A stretch of 64,000 nt of DNA from Amnibacterium flavum (GTDB taxonomy: Bacteria; Actinomycetota; Actinomycetes; Actinomycetales; Microbacteriaceae), in NCBI RefSeq assembly GCF_003097495.1, contig NZ_QEOP01000002.1:1322329-1386328 (forward strand), read 5' to 3'. The notes below the pieces were generated by a model. The model was given only the letters and a program-made list of their open reading frames with translations, had not been told where the DNA came from and did no database searches. Every line of letters starts with the position of its first letter. The stretch's first letter is position 1. A program made the position numbers and the translations under genes. Below, piece after piece: positions 53,711 through 62,483 of this stretch.

Positions 53711-55435
53711 TCACCGAGCGGGCGACCCGGCGCCCGTGCCGGCCACGTCGAGGAGTTCCCGGGCGTGCGCGAGGCCGGTCTCGGAGTCGGGCAGGCCTGA
53801 CAGGAGGCGCGCCATCTCGGCCACGCGCTCGTCACCGAGGAGGCGACGCACACTCGACTCGGTGACCTCGCCGGAACGGTCCTTCTCGACCCTGAGATGG
53901 TTGCCGGCGAACGCGGCGACCTGGGCGAGGTGGGTGACGACGATGACCTGCGCGGTCTCGGCGAGTCGCGCCAGGCGGCGGCCGATCTCGATCGCCGCGG
54001 CACCGCCGACTCCGGCGTCGACCTCGTCGAACACGAAGGTCGGAACGGAACCGCCGGATGCGAGCACGACCTCGATGGCCAGCATGATCCGGGAGAGCTC
54101 ACCACCGGAGGCCCCTCGACCGAGCGGACGCGGTTCGCCGCCCGGGTGGGGCTGCAGCAGCAGCTGGACGGCGTCGCGGCCGCTGGCGGTGAAGTCCTCG
54201 CGCCCGCGCACGTCGACGAGCAGTTCGGCGTCGGGCATCGCGAGCGCGGACAGCTCGGCGCTGACCTCGGTCGAGAGGCGGGCCCCCGCACTGCTGCGGA
54301 TGGCGCTCAGCTCGTCGGCGAGCTCGGTGACGATCAGCTCGTCGGCGACGACGTCGCGCTCGAGAGCGGCGATCCGTTCCCCGTCGGTGTCGAGTTCGAG
54401 GAGTCGACCGCTGCCCGCGTCGAGGAAGGCCAGCACGTCGTCGAGGGTGGGACCGAACTTGCGGGTCAGAAGACCCAGCTCGGAGATGCGCTGCTGGATG
54501 CTCTCGAGCTCGCGCGCCGAGTCGAGGTCGAAGCCTGCGGCGTAGCCGGCGAGCCCCGTCGCGGCATCGACCGCCTGGTACGACACCGCGTCCACCTGCT
54601 CGGCGAGGGCGGCGAGTTCGGGGTCGAGCTCCGCCGCACGCTCGAGTGCGCGACGCGCCTGGGCCAGGAGGGTGATGACGTCGCGTGCGTCGTCGAGCGA
54701 CTCCGATGAGAGCAGCTCGTGCGCCTCGGATGCGGCGAGCCGCAGCTCCTCCGCGTTGCTGAGCCGGTCGGCCCGCTGCTGCAGCTCGGCGTCCTCGCCG
54801 GGCTGCGGGGCGACGACCTCGATCTCGGCGAGCTGATCGCGCAGCTCGTCCGCCTCGCTCGAGCGCTGGTCGCGGTCGGCGATGAGACGATTGAGCTCGT
54901 CGCGACCGGCGGTCCATCGACGGAATGCGGTCTGGTACTTCGCCATCGTCTCGGCGAGTTCGGCGCCGGCGAACCGGTCGAGCGCTTCGCGCTGCGCGGC
55001 CGCGCTGCGGAGCCGGATCTGATCGGACTGGCCGTGCACGACGACGAGATGCTCGGCCAGCTCGGCGAGCAGAGATGCGGGAGCGCTGCGGCCTCCGACG
55101 GACGCGCGCGACCGACCCTCGCCCACGATGGTGCGCGAGATGAGCAGCTCCGCGCGGCCGTCGCCCAACGGGTCGACGTCGCCGCCCGCCTCGCGGACGC
55201 GGTCGGCGACGGGTCCCTGCTCGTCGACGAGCCAGCGCGCCTCGACGCTCGCCCGATCGGCGCCAGCGCGGATGACGCCCGGGTCGGAGCGCTCCCCGAG
55301 CAGCAGCCCGACGGCGGTGACGACCATCGTCTTACCCGCGCCCGTCTCGCCCGTCAGGGCGGTGAACCCGGGACTGAGAGGCAGTGTCGCCTCGCCGATG
55401 ACCCCGAGGCCGCGGATCCCGATCTCTTCGATCAT
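53711..55435 (-). CDS. recN: DNA repair protein RecN
   Basis: This 574-residue SMC-like ATPase of double-strand-break repair has Walker A GETGAGKT at residues 29-36, two coiled-coil arms (about 150-380), LGRGASGGELSRIMLAIEVV as signature and VPTFVFDEVDAGVGG as Walker B. The start MIEEIGIRGL at 55435 is 11 bases after the nadK stop. A longer start within nadK (55465) is less typical. Confidence 0.95.
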   Translation of the reverse strand: MIEEIGIRGLGVIGEATLPLSPGFTALTGETGAGKTMVVTAVGLLLGERSDPGVIRAGADRASVEARWLVDEQGPVADRVREAGGDVDPLGDGRAELLISRTIVGEGRSRASVGGRSAPASLLAELAEHLVVVHGQSDQIRLRSAAAQREALDRFAGAELAETMAKYQTAFRRWTAGRDELNRLIADRDQRSSEADELRDQLAEIEVVAPQPGEDAELQQRADRLSNAEELRLAASEAHELLSSESLDDARDVITLLAQARRALERAAELDPELAALAEQVDAVSYQAVDAATGLAGYAAGFDLDSARELESIQQRISELGLLTRKFGPTLDDVLAFLDAGSGRLLELDTDGERIAALERDVVADELIVTELADELSAIRSSAGARLSTEVSAELSALAMPDAELLVDVRGREDFTASGRDAVQLLLQPHPGGEPRPLGRGASGGELSRIMLAIEVVLASGGSVPTFVFDEVDAGVGGAAAIEIGRRLARLAETAQVIVVTHLAQVAAFAGNHLRVEKDRSGEVTESSVRRLLGDERVAEMARLLSGLPDSETGLAHARELLDVAGTGAGSPAR

Positions 55436-55445
55436 CGCTGTGCGC

Positions 55446-56357
55446 TCATCGGTCGGCCGGTCCACGCCATCCGGCGACCGGGAGGTCGAATTTGCGGACG
55501 AGCCGGTCGGTGAACACGCCGCGCTGGAGCCGTGCGAGACGGACGGGCGTGGCCGACTTCGTCGCCTCGACCCGTGCTCCCGGCGGCAGCTCGTGCGTGC
55601 GGCGGCCGTCGCAGAAGAGGACGCCCGTTCCGTTGTTCCGGCGCTGGACTTCGATGGCGAGCATCGAGGTGGGGGCGACGACCAGAGGACGAGCGAAGAG
55701 GGCGTGGGCGGCGAGCGGGACCATGAGGATGGCGTCGATGTTGGGCCAGACGACCGGGCCGCCCGCCGAGAAGGCGTACGCGGTGGAGCCGGTGGGGGTC
55801 GCGATGACGGCGCCGTCGCAGCCGAAGGCGGAGAGCGGGCGGCCGCCGACCTCGATGATGAGTTCGAGCATGCGCTCGCGGCTGGCCTTCTCGACCGTCG
55901 CCTCGTTGAGCGCCCAGCTCTGGTAGACCGTCTCGCCGTCGAGGAGAACCCGCACGTCGATCGTCATGCGCTCCTCGACGACGTAGTCACGGGCGAGAGC
56001 CCGACGGAGCGTCTCGCCGAGGTCGTCGCGCTCGGCCTCGGCCAGGAATCCGACATGCCCCAGATTGACTCCCAGGAGCGGGACGGTGGAGCCGCGGACC
56101 ATCTCGGCCGCGCGCAGGATGGTTCCGTCGCCGCCCAGGACGATGACGAGCTCGAGCGATTCGGGATCCACCTCGTCCAGCAGCGCCAGACCGTCGAGGC
56201 GGGGTGCGTAGGCGAGCAGGTCGTCGCGCTCCGCCGCGTTGAGAACGGGCGTCACACCGGCTTCGCCGAGCAGGGAGATGACCTCGCACGCGGCGTCGAG
56301 CGATTCCTGCCGGCCGGTGTGGGAGACGACGAGCATGTGACGGGGTGACGCGGTCAT
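55446..56357 (-). CDS. nadK: NAD kinase
   Basis: This 303-residue kinase makes NADP from NAD. It shows VIVLGGDGTILRAAE, LLGVNLGHVGFLAEAE and ATPTGSTAYAFSAGGPVVWP, the family hallmarks. The start at 56357 (MTASPRHMLVV) leaves a 2-base gap to tlyA. The order tlyA-nadK-recN is conserved across actinobacteria. Confidence 0.96.
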   Translation of the reverse strand: MTASPRHMLVVSHTGRQESLDAACEVISLLGEAGVTPVLNAAERDDLLAYAPRLDGLALLDEVDPESLELVIVLGGDGTILRAAEMVRGSTVPLLGVNLGHVGFLAEAERDDLGETLRRALARDYVVEERMTIDVRVLLDGETVYQSWALNEATVEKASRERMLELIIEVGGRPLSAFGCDGAVIATPTGSTAYAFSAGGPVVWPNIDAILMVPLAAHALFARPLVVAPTSMLAIEVQRRNNGTGVLFCDGRRTHELPPGARVEATKSATPVRLARLQRGVFTDRLVRKFDLPVAGWRGPADR

Positions 56358-56359
56358 GC

Positions 56360-57169
56360 TCACGCTCCTGCGATCGAGGGGATGCTGGCTTCCCATTCTG
56401 TCGGATTGACCGCCGGTGAAGCTCTGAGGTGCACCAGGTACTCGTGATTCCCCGCCGTTCCGGCGATCGGGGAGGGGATGAGTCCCGTCGTGCCGAGTCC
56501 GACGTCCCACGCCGCCCACAGGACCTGCGCGATCGCGTCGGCGCGCAGACCCGGATCCCGCACGATCCCTTCGCGGATCCCCGTTCGACCGACCTCGAAC
56601 TGCGGCTTGATGAGGAGGATGACGTCGGCGACGGGGTCGGCGATCGACGCGAGTGCGGGAAGCACGTGGCCGAGTGAGATGAAGGAGAGGTCGGCGACGA
56701 TCAGGGCCGGCTCCTCGTCCGACCCCGTGAGGGAGGCGAGGCGCGCGGGGTCGAGGTCGCGCACGTTGACGCCCTCGTGGCTCTGCACGCGACCGTCGAT
56801 GGCGATCTCGGGAGCGAGCTGCCCATGTCCGACGTCGACCGCGATCACACGTCGGACGTCACGGGAGAGCAGGACCTGGGTGAATCCTCCCGTCGACGCT
56901 CCGGCGTCGAGAGCGAGTCGCCCTGTCGGATCGATGCCGAACTGGTCGAGCGCGGCGATCAGTTTGATCGCGCCGCGACTGACCCAGGCGTCGTGCTCGC
57001 GCACGGCGATCTCGGTGGCATCCGATACCTTCAGCGACGCCTTGACCGCGGGACGACCGTCGACGGTCACCATGCCGTCGTCGATGAGCCGAGCCGCCAC
57101 CGTCCTCGATCGGGCGATGCCCCGGGCGACGAGCGCAGCGTCGAGACGCGTCAGCTCAGGCGCGGCCAT
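56360..57169 (-). CDS. tlyA: TlyA family 2'-O-ribose rRNA methyltransferase
   Basis: This 269-residue protein has an N-terminal S4 domain (TRLDAALVARGIARSRTVAA) and a FtsJ-like SAM methyltransferase domain with LALDAGASTGGFTQVLLSRD, DVGHGQLAPEI and LIVADLSFISLGHVLPAL. TlyA methylates 16S and 23S rRNA and affects capreomycin sensitivity in mycobacteria. The start at 57169 (MAAPELTRLD) lies inside the preceding 43-codon gene, giving a 14-base overlap. Confidence 0.95.
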   Translation of the reverse strand: MAAPELTRLDAALVARGIARSRTVAARLIDDGMVTVDGRPAVKASLKVSDATEIAVREHDAWVSRGAIKLIAALDQFGIDPTGRLALDAGASTGGFTQVLLSRDVRRVIAVDVGHGQLAPEIAIDGRVQSHEGVNVRDLDPARLASLTGSDEEPALIVADLSFISLGHVLPALASIADPVADVILLIKPQFEVGRTGIREGIVRDPGLRADAIAQVLWAAWDVGLGTTGLIPSPIAGTAGNHEYLVHLRASPAVNPTEWEASIPSIAGA

Positions 57170-57287
57170 CGGCCTCGAGATCGGTGCGCAGCTTCTCGAG
57201 CAGGTCGGCGTACGCCACGGCCCGTTCCACGAGCGGCAGTCCGGCGATCTCCGCGAGCTGCTCGGACAGTCCCACCTCATCGGCCAT
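57156..57287 (-). CDS. 43-residue conserved small protein upstream of tlyA
   Basis: The minus-strand ATG at 57287 opens a 43-codon frame (MADEVGLSEQLAEIAGLPLV... to ...DLEADGRA) that ends inside tlyA. It is predicted to be mostly helical, acidic and soluble. Similar short proteins commonly sit between the HAD phosphatase and tlyA genes in actinobacteria, which supports translation. The overlap suggests coupling to tlyA. The function is unknown. Confidence 0.75.
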   Translation of the reverse strand: MADEVGLSEQLAEIAGLPLVERAVAYADLLEKLRTDLEADGRA

Positions 57288-57349
57288 GCACCAACGCTAC
57301 CCCGCGACCTGCGGAGGTCCCGCGATCCGAATAGCGGGATTCGGGCGAG

Positions 57350-57368
57350 TGAGGTTAGCCTTACCTAG
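57350..57368. promoter_or_regulatory. DtxR/IdeR-type iron box
   Basis: TGAGGTTAGCCTTACCTAG matches the DtxR/IdeR consensus (TTAGGTTAGGCTAACCTAA) at 15 of 19 positions and is palindromic in AGGT...ACCT. It lies 40-58 bases upstream of the siderophore-binding-protein start, where iron-loaded repressor would block transcription. Confidence 0.85.
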
Positions 57369-57407
57369 CAATCACGTCGCAGTCCATCCAGAACAGAAAG
57401 CAGGCAC

Positions 57408-58439
57408 GTGTCCCTTCGCGCCCGAACACTCCCCTTCCTCGCCGTCCTCGGCGCCACCGCGCTCCTCGCAGGATGCGCCAGCGGTCCGACCGATGACGAA
57501 GCGGCGGCAGGATCGACGGAGGGCTTCCCCGTCTCGCTCGCCAACAGCTACGGCACGACCGAGATCGAGTCGGCACCGGAGAGCGTCGCCACCGTCGCGT
57601 GGGGCAACCAGGACGTCGCACTCGCTCTCGGAGTCGTCCCGGTGGGCATGCCCTTCATCACCTACGCCGACGACAACGGCGACGGGATCCTCCCCTGGGT
57701 CCAGGACGCACTGGACGAACTCGGCGGCGAGACCCCCGTGCTCTTCGACGAGGTCGACGGCATCAACTTCGAGCAGGTCGCCGACACAGCGCCCGACGTC
57801 ATCCTCGCGGCCAACTCCGGACTCTCCGAAGAGGACTACAGCACCCTCACCGAGATCGCGCCGACCGTGTCCTTCCCCTCCGTCGCCTGGTTCACGACCT
57901 GGCGCGAGAGCACGCTCATCAACGGCGAGGCGCTCGGCAAGAAGGCCGAGGCGGAGGACCTGATCACCGACACCGAGACCGTCATCTCCGACGCCGCCGC
58001 CGCGAACGCCTCTCTCGACGGCCTCAGCTTCGCGTACATCTGGGTCGACCCGAGCGACCTCAGCACCATCTACGTGTACCTTCCCGACGATCAGCGGGTC
58101 GCCTTCCTGCACGAGCTCGGCATGGTCGACTCCGATGGCGTCACGCAGCTCGCCGGTGAGAACGACGGCGCGTTCTTCGCCACCCTCTCCTCCGAGAACC
58201 TCGACCTCCTCGCCGACGCCGACCTGATCATCAACTACGGCGGCGCCGACACCCTGGCCGCCATGCAGGCCAACCCGCTGCTCTCCGCGCTGCCTGCCGT
58301 GCAGTCCGGCGCGGTTGCGATCATCGACGAGTCCGACTCGATCGCCGCCGCCGTCTCGACCCCGACCGTGCTCTCGATCCCGTGGGCGATCGACGCGTAC
58401 GCCGGGCTGCTCTCCGAGGCCGCAGCGAAGGTCCAGTGA
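57408..58439 (+). CDS. iron-siderophore ABC transporter, substrate-binding lipoprotein
   Basis: This 343-residue type-3 (FepB/FecB-like) binding lipoprotein has a lipobox LAGC with Cys23 and mature blocks TTEIESAPESVATVAWGNQD, VADTAPDVILAANSGLSEED and LLADADLIINYGG. The start is a GTG with GAAAGCAGG upstream. It would bind a ferric siderophore outside the membrane. It is the first gene of a four-gene operon under an iron box and points opposite to all its neighbours. Confidence 0.93.
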   Translation: MSLRARTLPFLAVLGATALLAGCASGPTDDEAAAGSTEGFPVSLANSYGTTEIESAPESVATVAWGNQDVALALGVVPVGMPFITYADDNGDGILPWVQDALDELGGETPVLFDEVDGINFEQVADTAPDVILAANSGLSEEDYSTLTEIAPTVSFPSVAWFTTWRESTLINGEALGKKAEAEDLITDTETVISDAAAANASLDGLSFAYIWVDPSDLSTIYVYLPDDQRVAFLHELGMVDSDGVTQLAGENDGAFFATLSSENLDLLADADLIINYGGADTLAAMQANPLLSALPAVQSGAVAIIDESDSIAAAVSTPTVLSIPWAIDAYAGLLSEAAAKVQ

Positions 58440-59491
58440 CCCGAACCCCTGTCGGCGAGACGCCGGTCGCTTCCACCGTGAAGCGACCGGCGTCTCGCCG
58501 TGCCCGCCTGACCCTCGGACTCGCGATCGGCATCGTCGGACTCGCCGTCGCATCGGCTCTGTCGCTCGTCTTCGGCTCGCGCATCGTCAGCATGGACGAG
58601 ATCCTGTCCGGCCTCTTCAACAGGGATCCCGAGAGCTTCGGAGCCATCGCCGTCGCCTCGCGGATGCCCCGCACGGTGCTCGCGATCCTGGTCGGAGGCG
58701 CACTCGGCCTCGCAGGGGCCGTCATGCAGGGCGCCACCCGCAATCCGCTCGCCGACCCCGGCATCCTCGGGATCAACCTCGGCAGCGCTCTCGCCGTCGT
58801 CGTCGGCATCGCGGTGTTCGACATCGACTCCGCCCGCCAGTACATCTGGTTCGCGCTCGCGGGGGCCGCACTCGCGTCTCTTCTCGTGTACGCGATCGCG
58901 TCCCGCGGACGCGAAGGCGCGACCCCGCTGAAGCTCGCGCTCGCGGGGGCCGCCACCTCGGCTGCTCTGTCCTCGCTCGTCAGCGCCGTGCTGCTCACCC
59001 GCACGGACGTGTTCGACGTCTTCCGCTTCTGGCAGGTCGGCGGGGTCGGCGGTGCCGACTTCGGTCAGATCGCCGAGATCGCGCCGTTCCTCCTGGCGGG
59101 TCTCGTGCTCGCCCTGTTCAGTGCGCGAGGGCTCGACGTCCTCGCGCTCGGCGACGATCTCGCCCGCGGGCTCGGCGCTCACGTCGGCCGCTCCCGGGCC
59201 ATCGCCGGACTGTCCGCTGTGCTCCTCGCCGGTGCCGCCACCGCCATCGCCGGGCCGATCGGATTCGTGGGCCTCGTCGTCCCTCACGCCGTGCGGTTCT
59301 TCACCGGACCGCATCACCGATGGCTCATCCCGTATTCGGTGCTGTTCGGAGCGATCCTCCTCGTCGTCGCCGATGTCGTCGGACGTGTCATCGCCCGCCC
59401 CACCGATATCCAGGTGGGCATCATGACCGCGATCATCGGCGCCCCGTTCTTCATCTTCCTGATCCGCCGCGCGAAGGTCCGCGAACTGTGA
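58436..59491 (+). CDS. iron-siderophore ABC transporter, permease 1 (FecCD family)
   Basis: This 351-residue FecCD permease has about ten helices with the family blocks RMPRTVLAILVGGALGLAGA, MQGATRNPLADPGILGINLG and GPIGFVGLVVPHAVR. The start is the GTG that overlaps the binding-protein stop as GTGA; the frame is open upstream but only as shadow. It forms the uptake channel with permease 2. Confidence 0.94.
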   Translation: MTRTPVGETPVASTVKRPASRRARLTLGLAIGIVGLAVASALSLVFGSRIVSMDEILSGLFNRDPESFGAIAVASRMPRTVLAILVGGALGLAGAVMQGATRNPLADPGILGINLGSALAVVVGIAVFDIDSARQYIWFALAGAALASLLVYAIASRGREGATPLKLALAGAATSAALSSLVSAVLLTRTDVFDVFRFWQVGGVGGADFGQIAEIAPFLLAGLVLALFSARGLDVLALGDDLARGLGAHVGRSRAIAGLSAVLLAGAATAIAGPIGFVGLVVPHAVRFFTGPHHRWLIPYSVLFGAILLVVADVVGRVIARPTDIQVGIMTAIIGAPFFIFLIRRAKVREL

Positions 59492-60564
59492 CCTCGACCG
59501 CGGCATCGGCGCCCTCGTCCCGCACGCCGGAGCGCTCCACCCCGAGCGGGAGCACCGTCACGGCCGGACGCCGCGCCCGACGACGCCGTGCCGGACGGGT
59601 CGTGGCCGTGCTCGTCGTGCTCGTCCTCGGGCTCGTCCTCCTCAGCCTCACCGTCGGAGAGCGCATCTACTCCCCCGTCGACGTCCTGCGCGTCATCCTC
59701 GGTCAGGATGTTCCGGGCGCCTCGTTCACGGTCGGTCGGCTGCGGCTCCCCCGCACCATCACGAGTGTGTTCGTCGGGGTCTCGCTGGGACTCGCCGGCA
59801 CCCTTTTCCAGACCATGCTGCGCAACCCCCTCGCCAGCCCCGACATCATCGGGATCAGCTTCGGCTCGAGCGCCGCCGCCGTCACGGCCATCGCCCTCTT
59901 CGGCGCGGGCGGCCCGGTCGTCTCGTTCATCGCACTGGCGGGCGGACTGCTCGTCGCCCTCGTCGTCTACGCGTTGTCGTACCGGCGAGGAGTCCTCGGC
60001 TCACGGCTCGTCCTCATCGGGATCGCGGTCGGCACCATGCTGGTCGCCGTTATCAACTTCGTTCTCACCCGCACCTCCGTCTACAAAGCGGCCGAGGCAC
60101 TGCGCTGGCTGACGGGCAGCCTCAACTCCTCGTTCTGGGACGACGCGGCATCGATGACCCTCGCGGCGATCATCCTCGTGCCACTCGCCCTTCTCGTGGG
60201 GAGACGACTCGAGATCCTCGAACTCGGCGATGACTCCTCCACCGCGCTCGGTGTCCCCGCCGACCGCACCCGACTGATCATCATCGTCGTCGCGGTTGCT
60301 CTGGTGTCCACCGCGACCGCCTCGGCGGGTCCCGTCGCGTTCGTCGCGTTCCTCGCCGGCCCGATCGCCGCGCGACTGACGCCCGGCCGTTCGCTCCTCG
60401 TCCCCGCTGCGCTCGTCGGGGCCGCGCTCGTCCTCGGGGCGGATTTCATCGGCTCGCATCTCCTCCCGTACACCCTCCCCGTCGGAGTCGTGACGGGTGC
60501 CGTCGGGGCCCCGTACCTGCTGTGGCTCCTCGCCCGTTCCAACCGGAAAGGGGGCCGGCTGTGA
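59488..60564 (+). CDS. iron-siderophore ABC transporter, permease 2 (FecCD family)
   Basis: This 358-residue second FecCD subunit follows an Arg-rich cytosolic lead and shows RLRLPRTITSVFVGVSLGLA, FQTMLRNPLASPDIIGISFG and GPVAFVAFLAGPIAARL. The GTG start overlaps permease 1 as GTGA. The two permeases differ clearly in sequence, consistent with a heterodimer. Confidence 0.94.
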   Translation: MTSTAASAPSSRTPERSTPSGSTVTAGRRARRRRAGRVVAVLVVLVLGLVLLSLTVGERIYSPVDVLRVILGQDVPGASFTVGRLRLPRTITSVFVGVSLGLAGTLFQTMLRNPLASPDIIGISFGSSAAAVTAIALFGAGGPVVSFIALAGGLLVALVVYALSYRRGVLGSRLVLIGIAVGTMLVAVINFVLTRTSVYKAAEALRWLTGSLNSSFWDDAASMTLAAIILVPLALLVGRRLEILELGDDSSTALGVPADRTRLIIIVVAVALVSTATASAGPVAFVAFLAGPIAARLTPGRSLLVPAALVGAALVLGADFIGSHLLPYTLPVGVVTGAVGAPYLLWLLARSNRKGGRL

Positions 60565-61391
60565 ACGCCAGCTCTCCCGCCATCCGAGCCGAGGGCCTCA
60601 CCCTCGGCTACGACGACCGCGTCGTGGTCACCGACCTCGATCTCGAGATCCCCCGCGGCGTCACCAGTGTCATCGTCGGTGCGAACGCATGCGGGAAGTC
60701 CACGCTCCTGCGCGCCATGGCCCGCCTCCTCCCGCCCCGGTCAGGGAGGGTCGTGCTCGACGGTCGTGCCATCAACGAGCTGCCGACGCGCGAGATCGCC
60801 CGCACTCTCGGCTTGCTCCCTCAGACTCCCGTGGCCCCGGAAGGCATCGCGGTGGCCGATCTGGTCGGCCGCGGCCGTTACCCGCACCAGGGCTGGTTCC
60901 GACAATGGGGCGCTGAGGACGACAGCGCCGTCGATGACGCCCTGTCAACGACCGGCATCCTCGATCTCGCCGACAGGTCGGTCGACGAGTTGTCCGGCGG
61001 CCAGCGTCAACGGGTGTGGATCGCCATGGCTCTCGCGCAGCAGACGGACGTGCTCCTGCTCGACGAACCCACGACGTTCCTCGACCTCAACCATCAGGTC
61101 GAGGTGCTTGATCTGCTGACGGACCTCAACCGTGATCGCGGTACCACCATCGTCATGGTCCTGCACGACCTCAACCTCGCCGCCCGCTACGCCGCGAACC
61201 TCATCGCGATGAAGGACGGCAGGGTCCACGCGCAGGGCGCTCCCGCCGACGTGATGACGCCCGAGGTCGTCGAGGCCGTGTTCGGTCTGCGTTCCCACGT
61301 CATCACCGACCCCGTGTCCGGCACGCCTCTCGTGGTTCCGGTAGGACGGCACCACTCCGTCGGCCACGTGCCGCGCCCGCCGGCCCTCTGA
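60561..61391 (+). CDS. iron-siderophore ABC transporter, ATP-binding protein
   Basis: This 276-residue FecE/FepC-type ATPase has Walker A GANACGKST, TPVAPEGIAVADLVGRGRYP, the signature LSGGQRQRVWIAMAL, Walker B VLLLDEPTTFLD and VLHDLNLAARYA. It starts with the GTG that overlaps permease 2. It ends the operon; a repeat-containing 57-base spacer separates it from the convergent HAD gene. Confidence 0.95.
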   Translation: MNASSPAIRAEGLTLGYDDRVVVTDLDLEIPRGVTSVIVGANACGKSTLLRAMARLLPPRSGRVVLDGRAINELPTREIARTLGLLPQTPVAPEGIAVADLVGRGRYPHQGWFRQWGAEDDSAVDDALSTTGILDLADRSVDELSGGQRQRVWIAMALAQQTDVLLLDEPTTFLDLNHQVEVLDLLTDLNRDRGTTIVMVLHDLNLAARYAANLIAMKDGRVHAQGAPADVMTPEVVEAVFGLRSHVITDPVSGTPLVVPVGRHHSVGHVPRPPAL

Positions 61392-61411
61392 CCGCGCAGC
61401 CTTGCCCACTC

Positions 61412-61447
61412 CCGGCCCGCTGAACGCAGCGCGGCGAAGGGGCCCGG
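61412..61447. repeat. single intergenic repeat unit between convergent genes
   Basis: GGCCCGCTGAACGCAGCGCGGCGAAGG is a variant of the CTGAGC(C/G)C family seen at 27,376 and 36,956. Its CCCGGGCCC-type ends can form a hairpin, so it may also stop both convergent transcripts. Confidence 0.6.
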
Positions 61448-61448
61448 G

Positions 61449-62483
61449 TCAGGCGGTCTTGGCCGGGCGGTACAGCTCTTCCGGGACGTCCAAGGCGTAG
61501 ATGGGGGTGCCGGAGTTCCAGATGACCGCGCAGGCGGCGCGGAGCAGATCGACGGGACGGTCGCCTGGGGAATCGATGACCACCCGGTTTCCGCGAAGCG
61601 CCACCTTCGCTGAACCGACCGTCGTGACGTCTCCGCGGGTCGTCGCCACCGGGTACGGTTCGCTGAGCTGCCGCAGGTCGTCGAGGATGAACGTGGGACG
61701 CATCTTGGCGTCGGCGGCGAGAAGCTGCTTGTTCCGATCGATCCCGGTCAGCACATGCACGGACGGCATGCCGGCGCGCACAGCTCCGAGGATGTCGGTG
61801 TCCAGCCGGTCGCCGATGAACAAGGGCGAGGTCGCGGCGAAACGTCGCACCGCCTCGTCGAAGATCGGCTTCTCGGGCTTGCCCGCCACCTCGGGGAGGA
61901 TGCCGACGGCCGTATGCACGGCGGAGACGAGCGTGCCGTTCCCGGGTGCGATTCCGCCCGCGACGGGGATGGTCCAGTCGGTGTTCGTCGCAACCCACGG
62001 GATGCCGTTGCCCTCGGCGTCACGCGCGAGCGCGAACGCCGCCTCCGCGAGATCTTTCCAGCCCACCTCGGGTGCGAAGCCCTGCACGACGGCGTCGGGT
62101 TTGTCCGCAGCGGACCGCGTCACTCGGAACCCGGAGCGCTCGATCTCGGTGACCAGACCCTCGCCGCCCACCACGAGCAGCAGCGCCCCCTCGGGGACGA
62201 GGCCGCGAAGCAGACTCATCGCCGCCTGCGGTGAGGTGACCACGTCGTCTGCTGTGACGTTCAGTCCGAAGTCGGCGAGATGCTTCGCGACGATCGAGTC
62301 GCTGCGCGATGCGTTGTTGGTGATGTAGCCGACCCGGATCCCACTGGCCGCCGCAGCGTTGAGTGCGTCCACGGCGTAGGGGATGGCGTCTGGACCCTTG
62401 TAGACGACGCCGTCGAGGTCGGCGAGGATGACGTCGACGCCGTCGATCGGGGTGGCCGGCACGTCAGGCCTGCGTCGGAACAT
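61449..62483 (-). CDS. HAD-IIA family hydrolase (NagD-like)
   Basis: This 344-residue HAD phosphatase has motif I LADLDGVVYKG, motif II in ITNNASRS, and motif IV FIGDRLDTDILGAVRAG, with the type IIA cap between them. It is followed by a C-terminal extension of about 80 residues. The physiological substrate is probably a sugar phosphate or glycerol phosphate but is unproven. The start at 62483 (MFRRRPDV) overlaps the TPR gene by 20 bases. It usually precedes tlyA directly. Confidence 0.92.
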   Translation of the reverse strand: MFRRRPDVPATPIDGVDVILADLDGVVYKGPDAIPYAVDALNAAAASGIRVGYITNNASRSDSIVAKHLADFGLNVTADDVVTSPQAAMSLLRGLVPEGALLLVVGGEGLVTEIERSGFRVTRSAADKPDAVVQGFAPEVGWKDLAEAAFALARDAEGNGIPWVATNTDWTIPVAGGIAPGNGTLVSAVHTAVGILPEVAGKPEKPIFDEAVRRFAATSPLFIGDRLDTDILGAVRAGMPSVHVLTGIDRNKQLLAADAKMRPTFILDDLRQLSEPYPVATTRGDVTTVGSAKVALRGNRVVIDSPGDRPVDLLRAACAVIWNSGTPIYALDVPEELYRPAKTA

